The notes under the pieces were generated by a model. The model worked only from the letters and a program-made list of their open reading frames with translations. It was not told the origin of the DNA and did no database searches. Source: a virus. From it: a stretch of DNA of 64,000 nucleotides. The translations under genes were made by a program, and so were the position numbers. Positions 36,501-42,697 of this stretch are shown here, in pieces. The stretch lies in the IMG/VR virus record IMGVR_UViG_3300046532_004322, positions 17,329-81,328 of that record. The stretch is one strand, 5' to 3'. The first letter of the stretch is position 1. Each line of letters opens with the position of its first letter.

Positions 36501-37108
36501 AAAGCTGCATCTACATTAGCCATCCTGTTTACAATTTGCTCGTGAGTTATCCCTTCCTTATTAAAAGAGTTAATTGCAGCGGTTAAGGTTTCTGTGGACT
36601 TTACAGCACTTAATCCAGAAAGTCTTGATAGAATTAATGCAGAATTAACCCTGTCAAGAGTTTCTTGCGCTCCCAAACCTTGCCTAGCTAATTCAACGGC
36701 TGATTCGGATACGGTCTCAAAACTTGTTGCGGTATTTTTCGCTACACCAAACAAGCCTTGACCAAATTTCATCATTTCCCTGTTTGTCGCTTCCATCACG
36801 ACCTGAATATCCTTCAGTGCCTTTTCCACCTCTGCAGCGGATCTAACCATAGTTGCAAAGGCATTTGATATTCCATTAATTATTCCTACCGCAGCTCCAA
36901 ACGCAAATACACGAGCCGCAGAAGCATCCATTGATTTCTGAAATTCACTTGCAGCATTCGTTATTTTTCCAAGGGGCTGAACAAATCCTCTTGTGTTCAG
37001 CTTCGGAGACATTTGCATCCGATTAACCACTCTTTGTGCAGACACGGCTTGGCCGACAATACTGCCATGGAAACCCACTGCTGCGGTTGGAATATTTACT
37101 ACACTCAT
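24575..37108 (-). CDS. Giant tape measure protein with embedded nuclease-like domains
   Basis: A 4,177-residue protein. Residues about 70-400 form a standard phage tail tape measure domain (AAEVEKALKDIQVVMEATNREM, SFETVSESAVELARQGL, AINSFNKEG, IGNGFKSIFTRIKRS), followed by hydrophobic helices. The rest is a string of Lys/Arg-rich and globular segments separated by G(F/Y)(V/I)PNF motifs near residues 642, 1298, 1308, 1446, 2467, 2567, 2637 (variant) and 2719. Two segments look like PD-(D/E)XK nucleases: about 800-870 (GLWAESEARRHL, YFDLLAGG, HFEVKGK) and about 1135-1205 (GHVFESGL, ATFDIV, FADAKIS). A Gly/Val repeat and hydrophobic helices near 2150-2250 may insert in the host membrane. If fully extended it would imply a tail of several hundred nanometres. 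Confidence 0.93.
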   Translation of the reverse strand: MSVVNIPTAAVGFHGSIVGQAVSAQRVVNRMQMSPKLNTRGFVQPLGKITNAASEFQKSMDASAARVFAFGAAVGIINGISNAFATMVRSAAEVEKALKDIQVVMEATNREMMKFGQGLFGVAKNTATSFETVSESAVELARQGLGAQETLDRVNSALILSRLSGLSAVKSTETLTAAINSFNKEGITHEQIVNRMANVDAAFAVSSKDLAEAISRAGAVAQSSGVSFNELASIVTAVQQRTARGGSVIGNGFKSIFTRIKRSRVREALEEIGVSTKDLNGNFRSGIAILKDYAKVYKTLSDSQKAFTSEQIAGVFQIQNLQALIQDLGDGYSIYDKALKTANGTTDEAIKRNEELNKTLSAIFTQTSLSAKELAARLGELAVSDSFKSILKVVGKLAEWLNKALDENTGSDFAKNIVKGFGKFLAGPGFAIITAAFLKIFVLVAKFAREAFSDLIGMNSESKRQKSLQASIGSILASNSGVYQKIMAASGNTAKQQKIILKLIKQETVERMKQEALVKRIAAGTSLRGVGASEAGFVPAGRPWNKRRGRKTLGMASGFLPSVNREQRSIRNNVGGARRGDRPVVLRNHAMGGGKRRSVVAHTGEWKVPNFRGSGGTAIFNRSMIKRYGMPRGARRITASEGFVPNFSKGLMKMSAKSSELGWRLGGASPISKFSDSSDVFSGNLRVTKLSKTSAEMGSKAHRILAGKNAKSRWKDGHPKWRDGPPNLGVNSIFEKEIGIGKNAGKEKYIINPKYKNITGVRKKLMTNGIYGSLLSSGNGKGALTSIDSLTKKWVDPKSTKDIHWQEGQFQNAVGGIKGLWAESEARRHLKRSRGEFGLKGKESVNLLKGNKYFDLLAGGRHFEVKGKRKQNTLGVLKKAANLYLSNPKVNHSNGMSEKIDLGATSLFKTGIDLITAKDTKLTRDVINAAGGLNVKYRTEAGGPLIDSGKKANGNIWSQFKDENSFISHGKTRDGGVKVTESMLDEQSLRLLNEYRGGASKTSAGRASVYGEFDSQGKRRTASELTNLESKDKSKMKARNSTFETLDARNLATMLVPQEGYRRQVNWAGPRKKGGRERRVKFNVEGIKRPQDGPTVQDKIKTDSRRVFNAMVGRTAKKLIGPKLGPKQPLPSPHASLSKDIDQHIGVLSGHVFESGLKSISKNTAFTTNSATFDIVQAPGKSLRDLFGYNTTFADAKISDNKDSRASMVKKIFTLYNKTGEKGKSNLVHNANKRIESGAEDRAELEKGHIKAGFKRTRAGMGSLHGWTSATSRLKQLGHTDKAIANMSEGFIPNMDDGFVPNFAKGAMHWRRKGKGPTRKSGGKGTRAYRKAQSMKVQEQRGARTTRVVGGIAQPVYQRAGDNWYYNPRLNSRTKSPINLDSNIKTAGFAGRVGVVSSAGNTARVSSLESRVASLESKVSSNSSKIDPWASAYKEDARYNYNGASGYIPNFAGGKTSGGTQASGYGFIDDLLEKEILRGGKGTEGFINDLRSKDIQVDIDNKKGSVRFLGPVENAPGSPGMRNAIPNPSNNKHIQLGISNNKDLQGKMLDRLNDRIKSISLYNEGLSGKIRGLFGNVFIDPQKMAMKNEVLGMSKRLIGSGNSNNADFKTRTPAGLFDFINWGKKDLKHGIPQITRSGFDNLLKGGITGAQNIGIDELVKGLMVSHVAQGPNARAFSGKRGAQDATTLANEAQRGKLSLGERFFKIMGYGGKDGKETRGGKLARLYNWHSMTPEERKTSQEKKKERIQHQKNIANRANKELAELRRLNKANYKYQSPLNPEDIKRRDHLAKKEKDNKKIAGRAKAGKHVFMDSAGKLISGGANVLSDIYHGGKTVGGGVMRGIKAGANQARYIFDAYGADQIYDTSTSKMSTMIEEERLEEKARHKRNKGRNLEAARLKRKRRGRDRSKRRKEKWESLKNMFKLTPPFEIDSNLFGRKSEGDSRRKPGKPGLITQLQLAFMNTKDQLSGYREKNKGKVGIKDKFNSWLSDKIKGIGSFSNLNAKSIFGKIIPGYDTKGDKSSGGSEKAMNELQKRRMKEVRKSKLRQGSKKTIWNRMGDLGSRSLNWGMRRAEDTGKLGMKGLGFMGQMAGEAGSSGMQNLRMAGSHAGEWGSSGAAFMKSMMKGKGKGLALTGIGAGLFGGGVLGGKYLASLIGTGVGVGTGVGTGVGVGTGVGTGVGVGTGVGTGVGVGGAVGSKLGFGAFLKMVAGGSALSTAGGILGGAAMSLPPAAIMAYFMSKHISKRNAEFQKRVKKTHKKYLKRQKKFVRDKKKAEQRVKFNKGMKEWDTVFDKGKGKNYYGQPERHKYQDKIFQTGSGVMVYSNERKFENNQESRDFKRAFEIKKAVNPRMSDAEITKGLREKGLSDKSHIYRRSDRPMPVDSGHKAGVDALKDLRAKFPDLSEAEILEKAKKERRRGIGRQKRGGVTPYTSSFIDDAMKALKRAAEIKANPYGHKKKSSTPRRGRAGGFIPNFARGGGNRHPGAGSPHPGKNNLTQSYIDGIRRGEIGEKEIAKLLQDQALILRNNPKKFQDQNDYMARSMDNIGNTQQKLKILRHASKLKGGAAGGFVPNFARPGRKFRRFNKDGFLSGTRKRKAANRRVDEAGFVWAVDKSQKLQKISEKLHLDKMDDIFQGFFSGGYIPSFSNPLENAYNREKSALRKRGIPSSAIRMERSPKLVDHRLNPGGFAITNRVDERFGLGQGINRSMAMGIDPKAHGMSEGFVPNFRFGMGFLKGLRPGSQPTRNINPNYRPSRKLPGGRTIPASRGKKYSESKNKFAKRRDKWEKQKAKTDASMSQMTMAAMFMGPMISQQIDAGQTAKGRGSLGGAVKNMGSSALMGAGFGAMLGTPGMAFGALGGAAYGAADSAMNWKDNKALSDIGEDLSKGKDKLDEKLKDLQAMIKYREGVQGLNDAFKSGDITKIKEGQKLMSESIASIVDPSVIDKLNSITNGTMSFSDQIEALSGVLKDAENNAKNAKNALEIGTAVSAGIEREKSVMSSAGEMLVDYGLFLPSAGLSSAVSQWRSGAGVTEGMDPTSWFGAGGMTAKLDSARWDESESKDFASKLKANFKQANTKSVAEITQEEFDRKKVLAARTGGSFDQTFDEFSKDFQDQAAVESARETLTSMQKDFGNLEEARLDILRGSIRGNRFGKGVDQNKLLYGDKDDLENASIMKGHLSDLEEKNAKDKLNNSSFIKALRDGGQSAAADKIVEGIIDPSENNLSKENLLMMKEQIQTQEKLIESLDSNADSNSKNATKVKNIEDELKSLIKEVRLLNFAIEDFNKNRETVERVRSINRDTIERDFSGKNNILSSVGAITEREKVSRSNTLQNIIARDSNNQELRSSMMERLLKGADPNSLIDMNQILKDKGLSAEKDEGTFLEREKKENEKKERPEREEFTNKFTDFMKQNADGNVTLVEIKGFLETLNSSNEYSNRIQTDMRNIELRNGAVFSAQLNQLKSENRNKMLELDAKFINKMGSSILGTNDTTKLNDAIRTGGLNRKGERSKFVKGLGRTVSEKENEAINSQSQAFLEESLGINLSGLTGRTGLDQRKAKINRNIEKMDKDIGPDGDPLIDFLEKRKKVAFANIDSVDQMQKSQFNNIGYGGELSDSLSDNGKMLASTLSIADNTESLFKLASNSGINISTTSQSGIATGIANSISSMLGDSVKQDLGEKTDSAGDRAASAAEAKKKRETPTVFAPVKVSGVRGKSGQTGFQEVRDPYWKRNRKQVTKWHLGDPKAGPISQFAGSDDPLNKAGTDLEKLPAQTKNLHFLAALSEEAKDANGDILTNDLVSNLARKLELLKSKPNWRTQNLADKGEDPRWLSTLTPKNDTIKLATKIIREQQNRVASLPHFTKLKNKGNAPSAGLWPIEATKFENMGIGDMPPVLGTDSPHLAPGYGQRQASQQDNFGILKDNIEALLKSYDNIENVQIDSILQDKMVRKAGDNDGVTQMLKPEQRDFLKQADVDVSGYGQLNIPQWAKDEKGFVLEIEKMKESWKAWFDKGTQAINQPSVTAPTMPTFSPVSNSGSRRATSWGGSLRSPVQGGPFIHDTQENVMPPSPYIASTPGADHTIHEVGKDGKVNQIDQAATEGVNKVSESINELPKAMKNELESVIFNHGITGNVTLDFNTEMFSQALGPVMFDQLKNMLLDPIISEVMARALEGRLNIRPDQIN
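30541..30650 (-). repeat. 30-bp tandem repeats encoding a GVGTGVGTGV decapeptide
   Basis: Units at 30541-30570, 30571-30600 and 30601-30630, with a partial fourth, are almost identical. They sit inside the tape measure, next to predicted hydrophobic helices. Confidence 0.85.
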
Positions 37109-37131
37109 ACTTACCTTTTACCTTTTAAGGT

Positions 37132-37147
37132 AATACACTTATTTTTC
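37132..37147 (-). promoter_or_regulatory. GTGTA-type candidate late promoter
   Basis: Read leftward: GAAAAATAAGTGTATT, about 24-39 nt before ATG 37108 of the tape measure. Between them is AAGGTAAAAGGTA, a doubled ribosome-binding-like leader also found before 39346 and, in similar form, before 39008. Confidence 0.4.
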
Positions 37148-38140
37148 GTGAATTCGAATAAAATCATCCATATCAAGAGAACCGTCCTTTCCTTCTTCTG
37201 TGGCAACATCGTGTAAATCTTTCGTCCCAGAAACATCCAGGCCAGCCTCAACCATGTCTTCTTTCGAGGCTCCCATATAACTATATCCGCTCGAAGCATT
37301 TAATCTTTCCTTGGAATCTTGTACTCTTTTGGATTTCTTATCGGAATCTTGCATGAAGTCCATTATCTCCTTTGCGTTGTCCCTAATTTTTTCAGGTATT
37401 TCCTTATTTTTGAAAACATTTAAAAACATTTTCGCATAATTCAATACGTTTATCTGGTAATAACTTAATTCAAAATGATTTCTATTGAAAAACTTCGAGA
37501 CATTGGATCCAAATAAATTCAATATAGAAGTAAAAAATGGCTCTATTGATATTTGTCTTACATTATCTGTTGAAAATTCGAGTAATGCTTCATTATATAT
37601 ATTGTATAACGTAGCTAACTCAGACCTGTCCAGCTCTTCAAATTCTTCATCTGTGAAAAATCTTTCCGTTAACTTTTCATCCTTAAAGAAACAACGAGAT
37701 ATAAAGCTTTCATTTGATTTTTTTCCTGCATATTCTTCTGCAGTATTCCTTATTAAATGTCCTCTTTTTTCCTCACTTATCCTTATTCCTTTTTCCAGCT
37801 TCTCTATGCTTTTTTCCATAGATTTTCTTTGAGCTTTTATTATAAGATTCGAGACTGTTTTTTTTAAGTTTTTTATCTCTTCTCTTTTCTTTGAGGATTC
37901 TTCTTCTTCTTCTTTTGTCCATGTTTTTTCCTTGTCTAAAAAATCAAGTAATTCCTTTTCGGTCATTACCCCCATCTTCTTTGCCTTATTGAGATACCTG
38001 TCATGCATATCCCTTAAGAATCCCATATCATTAAGATCCGTATGCTTAATGAAAACAGGGGTTCCCGAGAATTCAGTTCTCGAAAACCCCTGCATTAACT
38101 TAAGAAAAATATTTTCTAAATTTTTATTGTCATTTTGCAT
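37139..38140 (-). CDS. Tail assembly chaperone candidate (second)
   Basis: A 333-residue, highly charged helical protein starting MQNDNKNLENIFLKLMQGF, with long Lys/Glu helices (EEEESSKKREEIKNLKKTV, MEKSIEKLEKGIRISEEK) and no enzymatic motif. It sits directly before the tape measure, where tail assembly chaperones lie in most siphophages. Its ATG lies inside the upstream gene with an 11-bp overlap. The downstream frame is +1 relative to the upstream one, so a frameshift product cannot be excluded, but I see no clear slippery site. Confidence 0.55.
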   Translation of the reverse strand: MQNDNKNLENIFLKLMQGFSRTEFSGTPVFIKHTDLNDMGFLRDMHDRYLNKAKKMGVMTEKELLDFLDKEKTWTKEEEEESSKKREEIKNLKKTVSNLIIKAQRKSMEKSIEKLEKGIRISEEKRGHLIRNTAEEYAGKKSNESFISRCFFKDEKLTERFFTDEEFEELDRSELATLYNIYNEALLEFSTDNVRQISIEPFFTSILNLFGSNVSKFFNRNHFELSYYQINVLNYAKMFLNVFKNKEIPEKIRDNAKEIMDFMQDSDKKSKRVQDSKERLNASSGYSYMGASKEDMVEAGLDVSGTKDLHDVATEEGKDGSLDMDDFIRIHEK

Positions 38141-39008
38141 CGACTAACTCTTCTTCGCTAGCCTCTTCATCTTCGGAATCTTCTTCATCCTCAAGGTCTT
38201 CTTCCTCTTGAGTCTTTTCCATTTCTTTCATAAGCTCTTCCAGGCCTTCTTTTTCTTGAGATCCGCTTATATACCAAATCGTTAATATTGAAGATATTTT
38301 ATCTATTGATCTTGAGTAAATTTCATCATCAATTTCTTCAAGATCTACATACTTTTCATACCTTTCTTCGAAACTCGTTCCTTCAAACATCGGCTCGATG
38401 GGGGCCTTTTCGTCCTCCCCTTCGGAGAAATAACTTAAATGCAAGACATACCACATTATGGTTCTGTTCCTAGCCTTTACATCTGCAGTATGATCAAACA
38501 ATGAATTTTGCAACATTTCATACTCAGTTAATTCCTTTCTTATTTCAGCCATTTCTCTTGTAGCTTGTTCCAGTTTCTCTTGCTGTCTTTCCGATAACTT
38601 TCCTTTGTTATCTCCAAAGACCGAAAACTCTTGAACCTCAAGTTGTTTTTGATGCATTCTGAAAACCAAGTCGGAATAAAGCTTCTGTTCTTTTTCCGTC
38701 CACACTCCACCGTTTGATCCATATTGCTTTGCGAGCATGGCTTTAGTCAGGAGCCCCATCTTAATATACTTATTAAGCTCCAAGCTGTAGAACATGTCTC
38801 CGTCCTCTAGCTGGCTCCTGGTGGGCTTTTTAATGCATATGTTGAAGGGGACCTCCTTTTTGGTGTTAACGGTCTCCTTGGTCACTACCGTATCCATCTT
38901 TCCAGTCTCCTTGTTCTTACGCTTCTTTTTCTTTTCTATCGTTTCCTCAACATCTCTCTCGATGTTCACTTGAAACGAATACAATACCTTTTTTTCATCA
39001 ATGTCCAT
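38130..39008 (-). CDS. Tail assembly chaperone candidate (first)
   Basis: A 292-residue protein. The N-terminus YSFQVNIERDVEETIEKKKKRKN has a Lys-rich loop, then NICIKKPTRSQLEDGDMFYSLELNKYIKMGLLTKAML, a segment of the type seen in virion assembly proteins of large phages. The C-terminal 45 residues are almost purely acidic (EEEDLEDEEDSEDEE). It sits between the tail tube and tape measure genes. A leader with AAGGTATAAGGTATT precedes ATG 39008. Confidence 0.55.
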   Translation of the reverse strand: MDIDEKKVLYSFQVNIERDVEETIEKKKKRKNKETGKMDTVVTKETVNTKKEVPFNICIKKPTRSQLEDGDMFYSLELNKYIKMGLLTKAMLAKQYGSNGGVWTEKEQKLYSDLVFRMHQKQLEVQEFSVFGDNKGKLSERQQEKLEQATREMAEIRKELTEYEMLQNSLFDHTADVKARNRTIMWYVLHLSYFSEGEDEKAPIEPMFEGTSFEERYEKYVDLEEIDDEIYSRSIDKISSILTIWYISGSQEKEGLEELMKEMEKTQEEEDLEDEEDSEDEEASEEELVDAK

Positions 39009-39061
39009 AATACCTTATACCTTGGTTATAGTTAATACAATATATATTATAAATTAAAAAA

Positions 39062-39346
39062 TCATTTTTTAAAGTTAATATCAAAATTTTCCATACAAGC
39101 AAACAATTCCCTCCTTAGATCGTTTCCAGAATCCAAGATCTTTTTCCTTATATGATTGAGTTGAGCCTCGTCCAAATACTCAGCTTGATTTAACAACTTT
39201 TCTTCTTCAGGAATAGCTTCCTTGAGCTTCTTGAATTGCGTCTTATGTTCTTCGCTTAAATCTTCTATTGTTCCCAAGAACGATTTATACAAATTAGTTA
39301 TTCCACGGAGTACTTGAAACTCCAATAGTTCTCTTTCTGATTTCAT
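39062..39346 (-). CDS. Small helical protein of the tail assembly block
   Basis: A 94-residue protein predicted to be all-helical (ELLEFQVLRGITNLYKSFL, EEHKTQFKKLKEAIPEEEKLL, LDEAQLNHIRKKILDSGND). It begins after the tail-tube terminator, with a GTGTA motif and an AAGGTAAAAGGTA leader. Its place suggests a chaperone or regulator for tail assembly. No family recognised. Confidence 0.6.
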   Translation of the reverse strand: MKSERELLEFQVLRGITNLYKSFLGTIEDLSEEHKTQFKKLKEAIPEEEKLLNQAEYLDEAQLNHIRKKILDSGNDLRRELFACMENFDINFKK

Positions 39347-39371
39347 AATTTACCTTTTACCTTATGTGTAA

Positions 39372-39383
39372 ATACACAAAAAA
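39372..39383 (-). promoter_or_regulatory. GTGTA-type candidate late promoter, within a small palindrome
   Basis: Read leftward: TTTTTTGTGTAT. It partly overlaps the palindrome TGTGTA-AA-TACACA at 39365-39378, and directly follows the tail-tube terminator, so this is where transcription restarts for the chaperone and tape genes. Confidence 0.45.
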
Positions 39384-39411
39384 CCCTCGAATGGGAAATC
39401 CGAGGGTTTTT
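39381..39411 (-). terminator. Rho-independent terminator after the tail tube gene
   Basis: A 9-bp stem AAACCCTCG/CGAGGGTTT with an 11-nt loop; leftward transcripts end in a U run. The stem is also good enough to act in the other direction. Confidence 0.85.
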
Positions 39412-39434
39412 GTTACTAATAGTAATTCTTTAAA

Positions 39435-40700
39435 TTACGGGGTCAATGTTGGAGTTTCAGTAAACTGAGGAGTATTATCCTGCGATGTGAACAAGAATAT
39501 TCCATTATCCGAATCGTTAGCTCCGCCAACTTGAGCGGAGAAGGTAAGATCAACAGTCTTGTTATCTCCAATGGAAGCACTAAATGCTTCGGTATCGAGG
39601 ATAGCATTACGCATGACATAAGTCATGAGATTATTGCTTCCGCAACGATCCTTCATGATCAATGCGATATCACGCTTTTCTTCAGCTCCACAAATAAGAC
39701 CGTCAAGAGATCCTTCGTCAAAATCAGTCATCAATGCCGAAGCACTGAGCGTCATTGTAACTGGGAAATCAATCTTCCGAGCGAATGGGAAGTGATTCCC
39801 AAGTCTTGTCATCGGAGTTCTTCCAATTGGAACTTCCAAGGATACATTCTGAATGTGAACAGCAGTTTTTGAGCCCGTCCCGAAACCAGATCCAGGAAGG
39901 ACTGCTCCACCAACTTGTAAATCTCCAGCGCTTGTTGCATTACTGAAAAATCCAGTAGCATCAAAATCAATCGTAATGTCTCCAGGGCGGATAGCAAAGA
40001 TTTCACTACCACTTTCTGTATTTCCTGTAGTTCCTGTGTTTGAAATAACGCTAGAAAAATTAACTTTATTACTGAGCTTTGATCCACTCGTCGAACTAAC
40101 ATCAATTGCTGGATTATCCATATTGCCAGAAAGATCATTCTTAAAAAGCATATTCGAAGCTTCTACGGAAACACTTGCCGAAGCTAATTCTCCAACCGCA
40201 GCACTTATTGAATAACTCGTAAGAAATCCGTTACCAATTGCAATACATCCATGATTAGCAGTATTAACTCCAGTCGTATCATGCAAGTCGTCACCTTCTT
40301 TTGTCGTTACGACGTAAAAATTCAATTCATCTGCATTTGCTCCATGAACATTTTGAATATTTGTACTATCAAGAAGGCTCTTAGCTAATGGATCTGCAGT
40401 GGCAACTGGAAAAATCGTATCTGCATTTACATCAAGCCCAAGATTCTGCTCTTGGATACCTGTTGTGAGCAAGTACGAAAAATCAAGACTTACTGTGGGG
40501 GGCTCAGTTACTTCTCTCGAAAGAGCGGCAAGCTGACCAAACTCGTTAATATCAGTACGGGCTACTTCTAAATTGTAGCTCATGTCCTGAACGCGATTTA
40601 TTTCTTTAATGTTCGCACTTGTAATATTGCCCCCAGCATTGGGGTCGATCTTACTTGCGAACAAATTCTCACTCTGGTAAATAACTCTATCTCTTGGCAT
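39435..40700 (-). CDS. Major tail tube protein (candidate)
   Basis: A 421-residue beta-rich protein. It starts MPRDRVIYQSENLFASKID and has SLDFSYLLTTG, GFLTSYSISAAVGELASASVSVEASN and a late SASALMTDFDEGSL. Two repeated strand blocks are typical of tube proteins with an added domain, which would explain a length above the family norm. The C-terminus ends QFTETPTLTP. It is isolated by a strong terminator right after its stop, consistent with a very abundant protein, and sits between connector and chaperone genes. I see no sheath gene nearby. Confidence 0.7.
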   Translation of the reverse strand: MPRDRVIYQSENLFASKIDPNAGGNITSANIKEINRVQDMSYNLEVARTDINEFGQLAALSREVTEPPTVSLDFSYLLTTGIQEQNLGLDVNADTIFPVATADPLAKSLLDSTNIQNVHGANADELNFYVVTTKEGDDLHDTTGVNTANHGCIAIGNGFLTSYSISAAVGELASASVSVEASNMLFKNDLSGNMDNPAIDVSSTSGSKLSNKVNFSSVISNTGTTGNTESGSEIFAIRPGDITIDFDATGFFSNATSAGDLQVGGAVLPGSGFGTGSKTAVHIQNVSLEVPIGRTPMTRLGNHFPFARKIDFPVTMTLSASALMTDFDEGSLDGLICGAEEKRDIALIMKDRCGSNNLMTYVMRNAILDTEAFSASIGDNKTVDLTFSAQVGGANDSDNGIFLFTSQDNTPQFTETPTLTP

Positions 40701-40759
40701 AATTTTAAATGGTTTGTGTGTTATTACTAATTACAGTAAAAAGTTTAGAATGGGAACTT

Positions 40760-41632
40760 TTATCTTTTAAAATTTTCCCTAGGAGTTCTGGGCATTGAAA
40801 CGGTAAAGTCAATGAACCCTATTTTATAATCTTTTGATGATGTGATTCTTTCTCTGGCTCTGTCTGTAATTTTAGAACAATTAGCGCTTTCTATAAAACA
40901 ATTCTGAGAAGAACCAGAAGACAAATCGCTGTATTTATAAGGGTGAGATTTTATATGATTAAACTCTCCAAATGGAAAATCATTGAAGTTTATCATGGAA
41001 AAACAACTCCTTGCAGAGTCTCTAAATAATGAAAGCGCTCCATCCAATGTATAATTTGAGTCCGCTATTACCACCCCTCTTATATTACATATCGTATTAT
41101 CCATTCCTCCAAAAGCAAATGGTTCATTATTTGAATTAGCTAATGTCAGAAATACCGCAGGTACGGTATATATCTTATCTGTAAATCCTCCGTTTTGTTG
41201 TAAAAATGTTTGATTTAAAGGGGATATTGTAAAATCACTATTTAAAATTACATTCTCTTCAGTCTCATCAGTTATATATACATTAACCGTTTTATATGCA
41301 AAATCTCCAGTTATGGTCAATCCCGTTCCAGAATATACGGAAGTATCCAATAAGACCCTTCCATTATTATAATCTATGTATATATTATTTTTATCAGCAA
41401 CTTGAACGCCATCTATAGTAACGAAATCATTTACTGTATTTTTGTCAGAAGACCAAACGAATTGTCTATAGGGGCTATAGTAAGCCATATAATTAGACGG
41501 CAAATCTGGAGAGTCAACATGTTGAAAGGTATGAGTGATGGAAGGCATTACAGCTTCTCCGAAATAATTTAACCTATCGTCAAACCACAAGTAAAAACTT
41601 GATAAAAGCTCATGATCAAATCCTACTTTCAT
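40760..41632 (-). CDS. Neck or tail terminator candidate
   Basis: A 290-residue protein starting MKVGFDHELLSSFYLWFDDRLNYFGEAV. Many aromatic residues and strand segments (NNIYIDYNNGRVLLDTSV, LTITGDFAYKTVNVYITDE) are visible, and it ends KIGFIDFTVSMPRTPRENFKR. Its order, after the connector genes and before the tail tube, is the usual place for tail completion or terminator proteins. It overlaps the next upstream gene by 4 bp. Confidence 0.5.
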   Translation of the reverse strand: MKVGFDHELLSSFYLWFDDRLNYFGEAVMPSITHTFQHVDSPDLPSNYMAYYSPYRQFVWSSDKNTVNDFVTIDGVQVADKNNIYIDYNNGRVLLDTSVYSGTGLTITGDFAYKTVNVYITDETEENVILNSDFTISPLNQTFLQQNGGFTDKIYTVPAVFLTLANSNNEPFAFGGMDNTICNIRGVVIADSNYTLDGALSLFRDSARSCFSMINFNDFPFGEFNHIKSHPYKYSDLSSGSSQNCFIESANCSKITDRARERITSSKDYKIGFIDFTVSMPRTPRENFKR

Positions 41633-42249
41633 CTTCTTCTCGAAATATAAGATCTTAAATCATTTAATATTTGACTTAAGTATTTTGTGTTTCTAAATCC
41701 CCCAGACCATGGTCCGTTTTTAACCTGGAAAGCTCTGCCCGACCTACTCTTATCCGAAGCGTGTCTTTCTGGCAAGGCTAAATATTTCCCTAATCCAGAT
41801 ATTCCTTTTTCTATCCCTTCCACCCAGCTCCTTCCAGAATTCCAAGGCATGGGAGTAGCTTCGAATATTTCTTCCTTAGATGGCAGTTCCACTGCGAAGT
41901 TCATTATCATCGTTCTTTGGCTCCCAGGCAAAGATCTTATCCTTAGCATCTTTTTTAATATTTTCCTGATAGGCCAAATTGGATCCGTCCCCACTTCAAA
42001 ACCTATAAAGCTATATAGATCTCCATACCCTCCTAGCGTACCACTTATATTGTCTGCGTCAAGGATCCCCCCTTGGGTAGAATCTATCTCTCTTGTTATT
42101 AAATGGTTTTCAAATTCATCAAGCATTCTATCTTGAGCTTCATCAACCATCGTTCTAACTTCCTTCATGGCTTCCTTTCTCACTATTGGCAATACTTTGA
42201 CACTGGCGATTTTCCGCAAAGCTTTGGAATTTATTATAGGCCTCTTCAT
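41629..42249 (-). CDS. Head-tail joining or tail completion protein (candidate)
   Basis: A 206-residue protein with an amphipathic N-terminus (VLPIVRKEAMKEVRTMVDEAQDRMLDEF), a GGYGDLYSFIGFEVGTDPIWPI turn, and a Gly/Arg-rich C-terminus (FQVKNGPWSGGFRNTKYL). The shape resembles HK97 gp10-type tail completion proteins. It overlaps its neighbours by 1 and 4 bp, so the connector genes are tightly coupled. Confidence 0.5.
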   Translation of the reverse strand: MKRPIINSKALRKIASVKVLPIVRKEAMKEVRTMVDEAQDRMLDEFENHLITREIDSTQGGILDADNISGTLGGYGDLYSFIGFEVGTDPIWPIRKILKKMLRIRSLPGSQRTMIMNFAVELPSKEEIFEATPMPWNSGRSWVEGIEKGISGLGKYLALPERHASDKSRSGRAFQVKNGPWSGGFRNTKYLSQILNDLRSYISRRR

Positions 42250-42686
42250 TAACCTCTTCTTTTTAAGAAAATTTGATAATATTTTACGGAGAACATTCCA
42301 GCTTTTGCTGGATCTGATATTACGTCAAATAATTCACCATCTATTTCTACGTCTTTTGATTGAGTTAATATATTATAACCAGTTTCATCAATTTTTATCC
42401 TTACGGAATCTTTAGGAACTGATATTCCAGTCCCAGCGTTATATTCGTCTTCTTTATATGTAGAAATAAAATAAGATATTCTAGCCTTAACCTTGACCCC
42501 TTCAACTTCTTTTTCGTTTCCTTGTTGGTTCGCCACTCTTGAGTATAGCGCATTATATGTAGAGTTTGTAGCTACGAATGTTTTTTTAAGGGCTTTATAT
42601 ATAGTTATTTCTCTAGCAAAAGTATCATGCAAGTCATCAAATACAGAATCTATATTAGCCTTATCTGATGGTGGTATCAAATCCAT
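42249..42686 (-). CDS. Head closure-like connector
   Basis: A 145-residue beta-rich protein: ITIYKALKKTFV, VKARISYFISTYKED, DSVRIKIDETGYNIL and KDVEIDGELFDVISDPAKAG. The strand order and the closing sentence 'DGxLFxVxSDP' are like head closure or stopper proteins that follow the adaptor. Position between adaptor and tail completion candidates supports this. Confidence 0.55.
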   Translation of the reverse strand: MDLIPPSDKANIDSVFDDLHDTFAREITIYKALKKTFVATNSTYNALYSRVANQQGNEKEVEGVKVKARISYFISTYKEDEYNAGTGISVPKDSVRIKIDETGYNILTQSKDVEIDGELFDVISDPAKAGMFSVKYYQIFLKRRG

Positions 42687-42697
42687 CTTTTAATCAC

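Noticed and set aside
38130-38140. Programmed frameshift between the two chaperone candidates
   Set aside because: The second gene has its own ATG, the frame relation is +1, and there is no recognisable slippery sequence.
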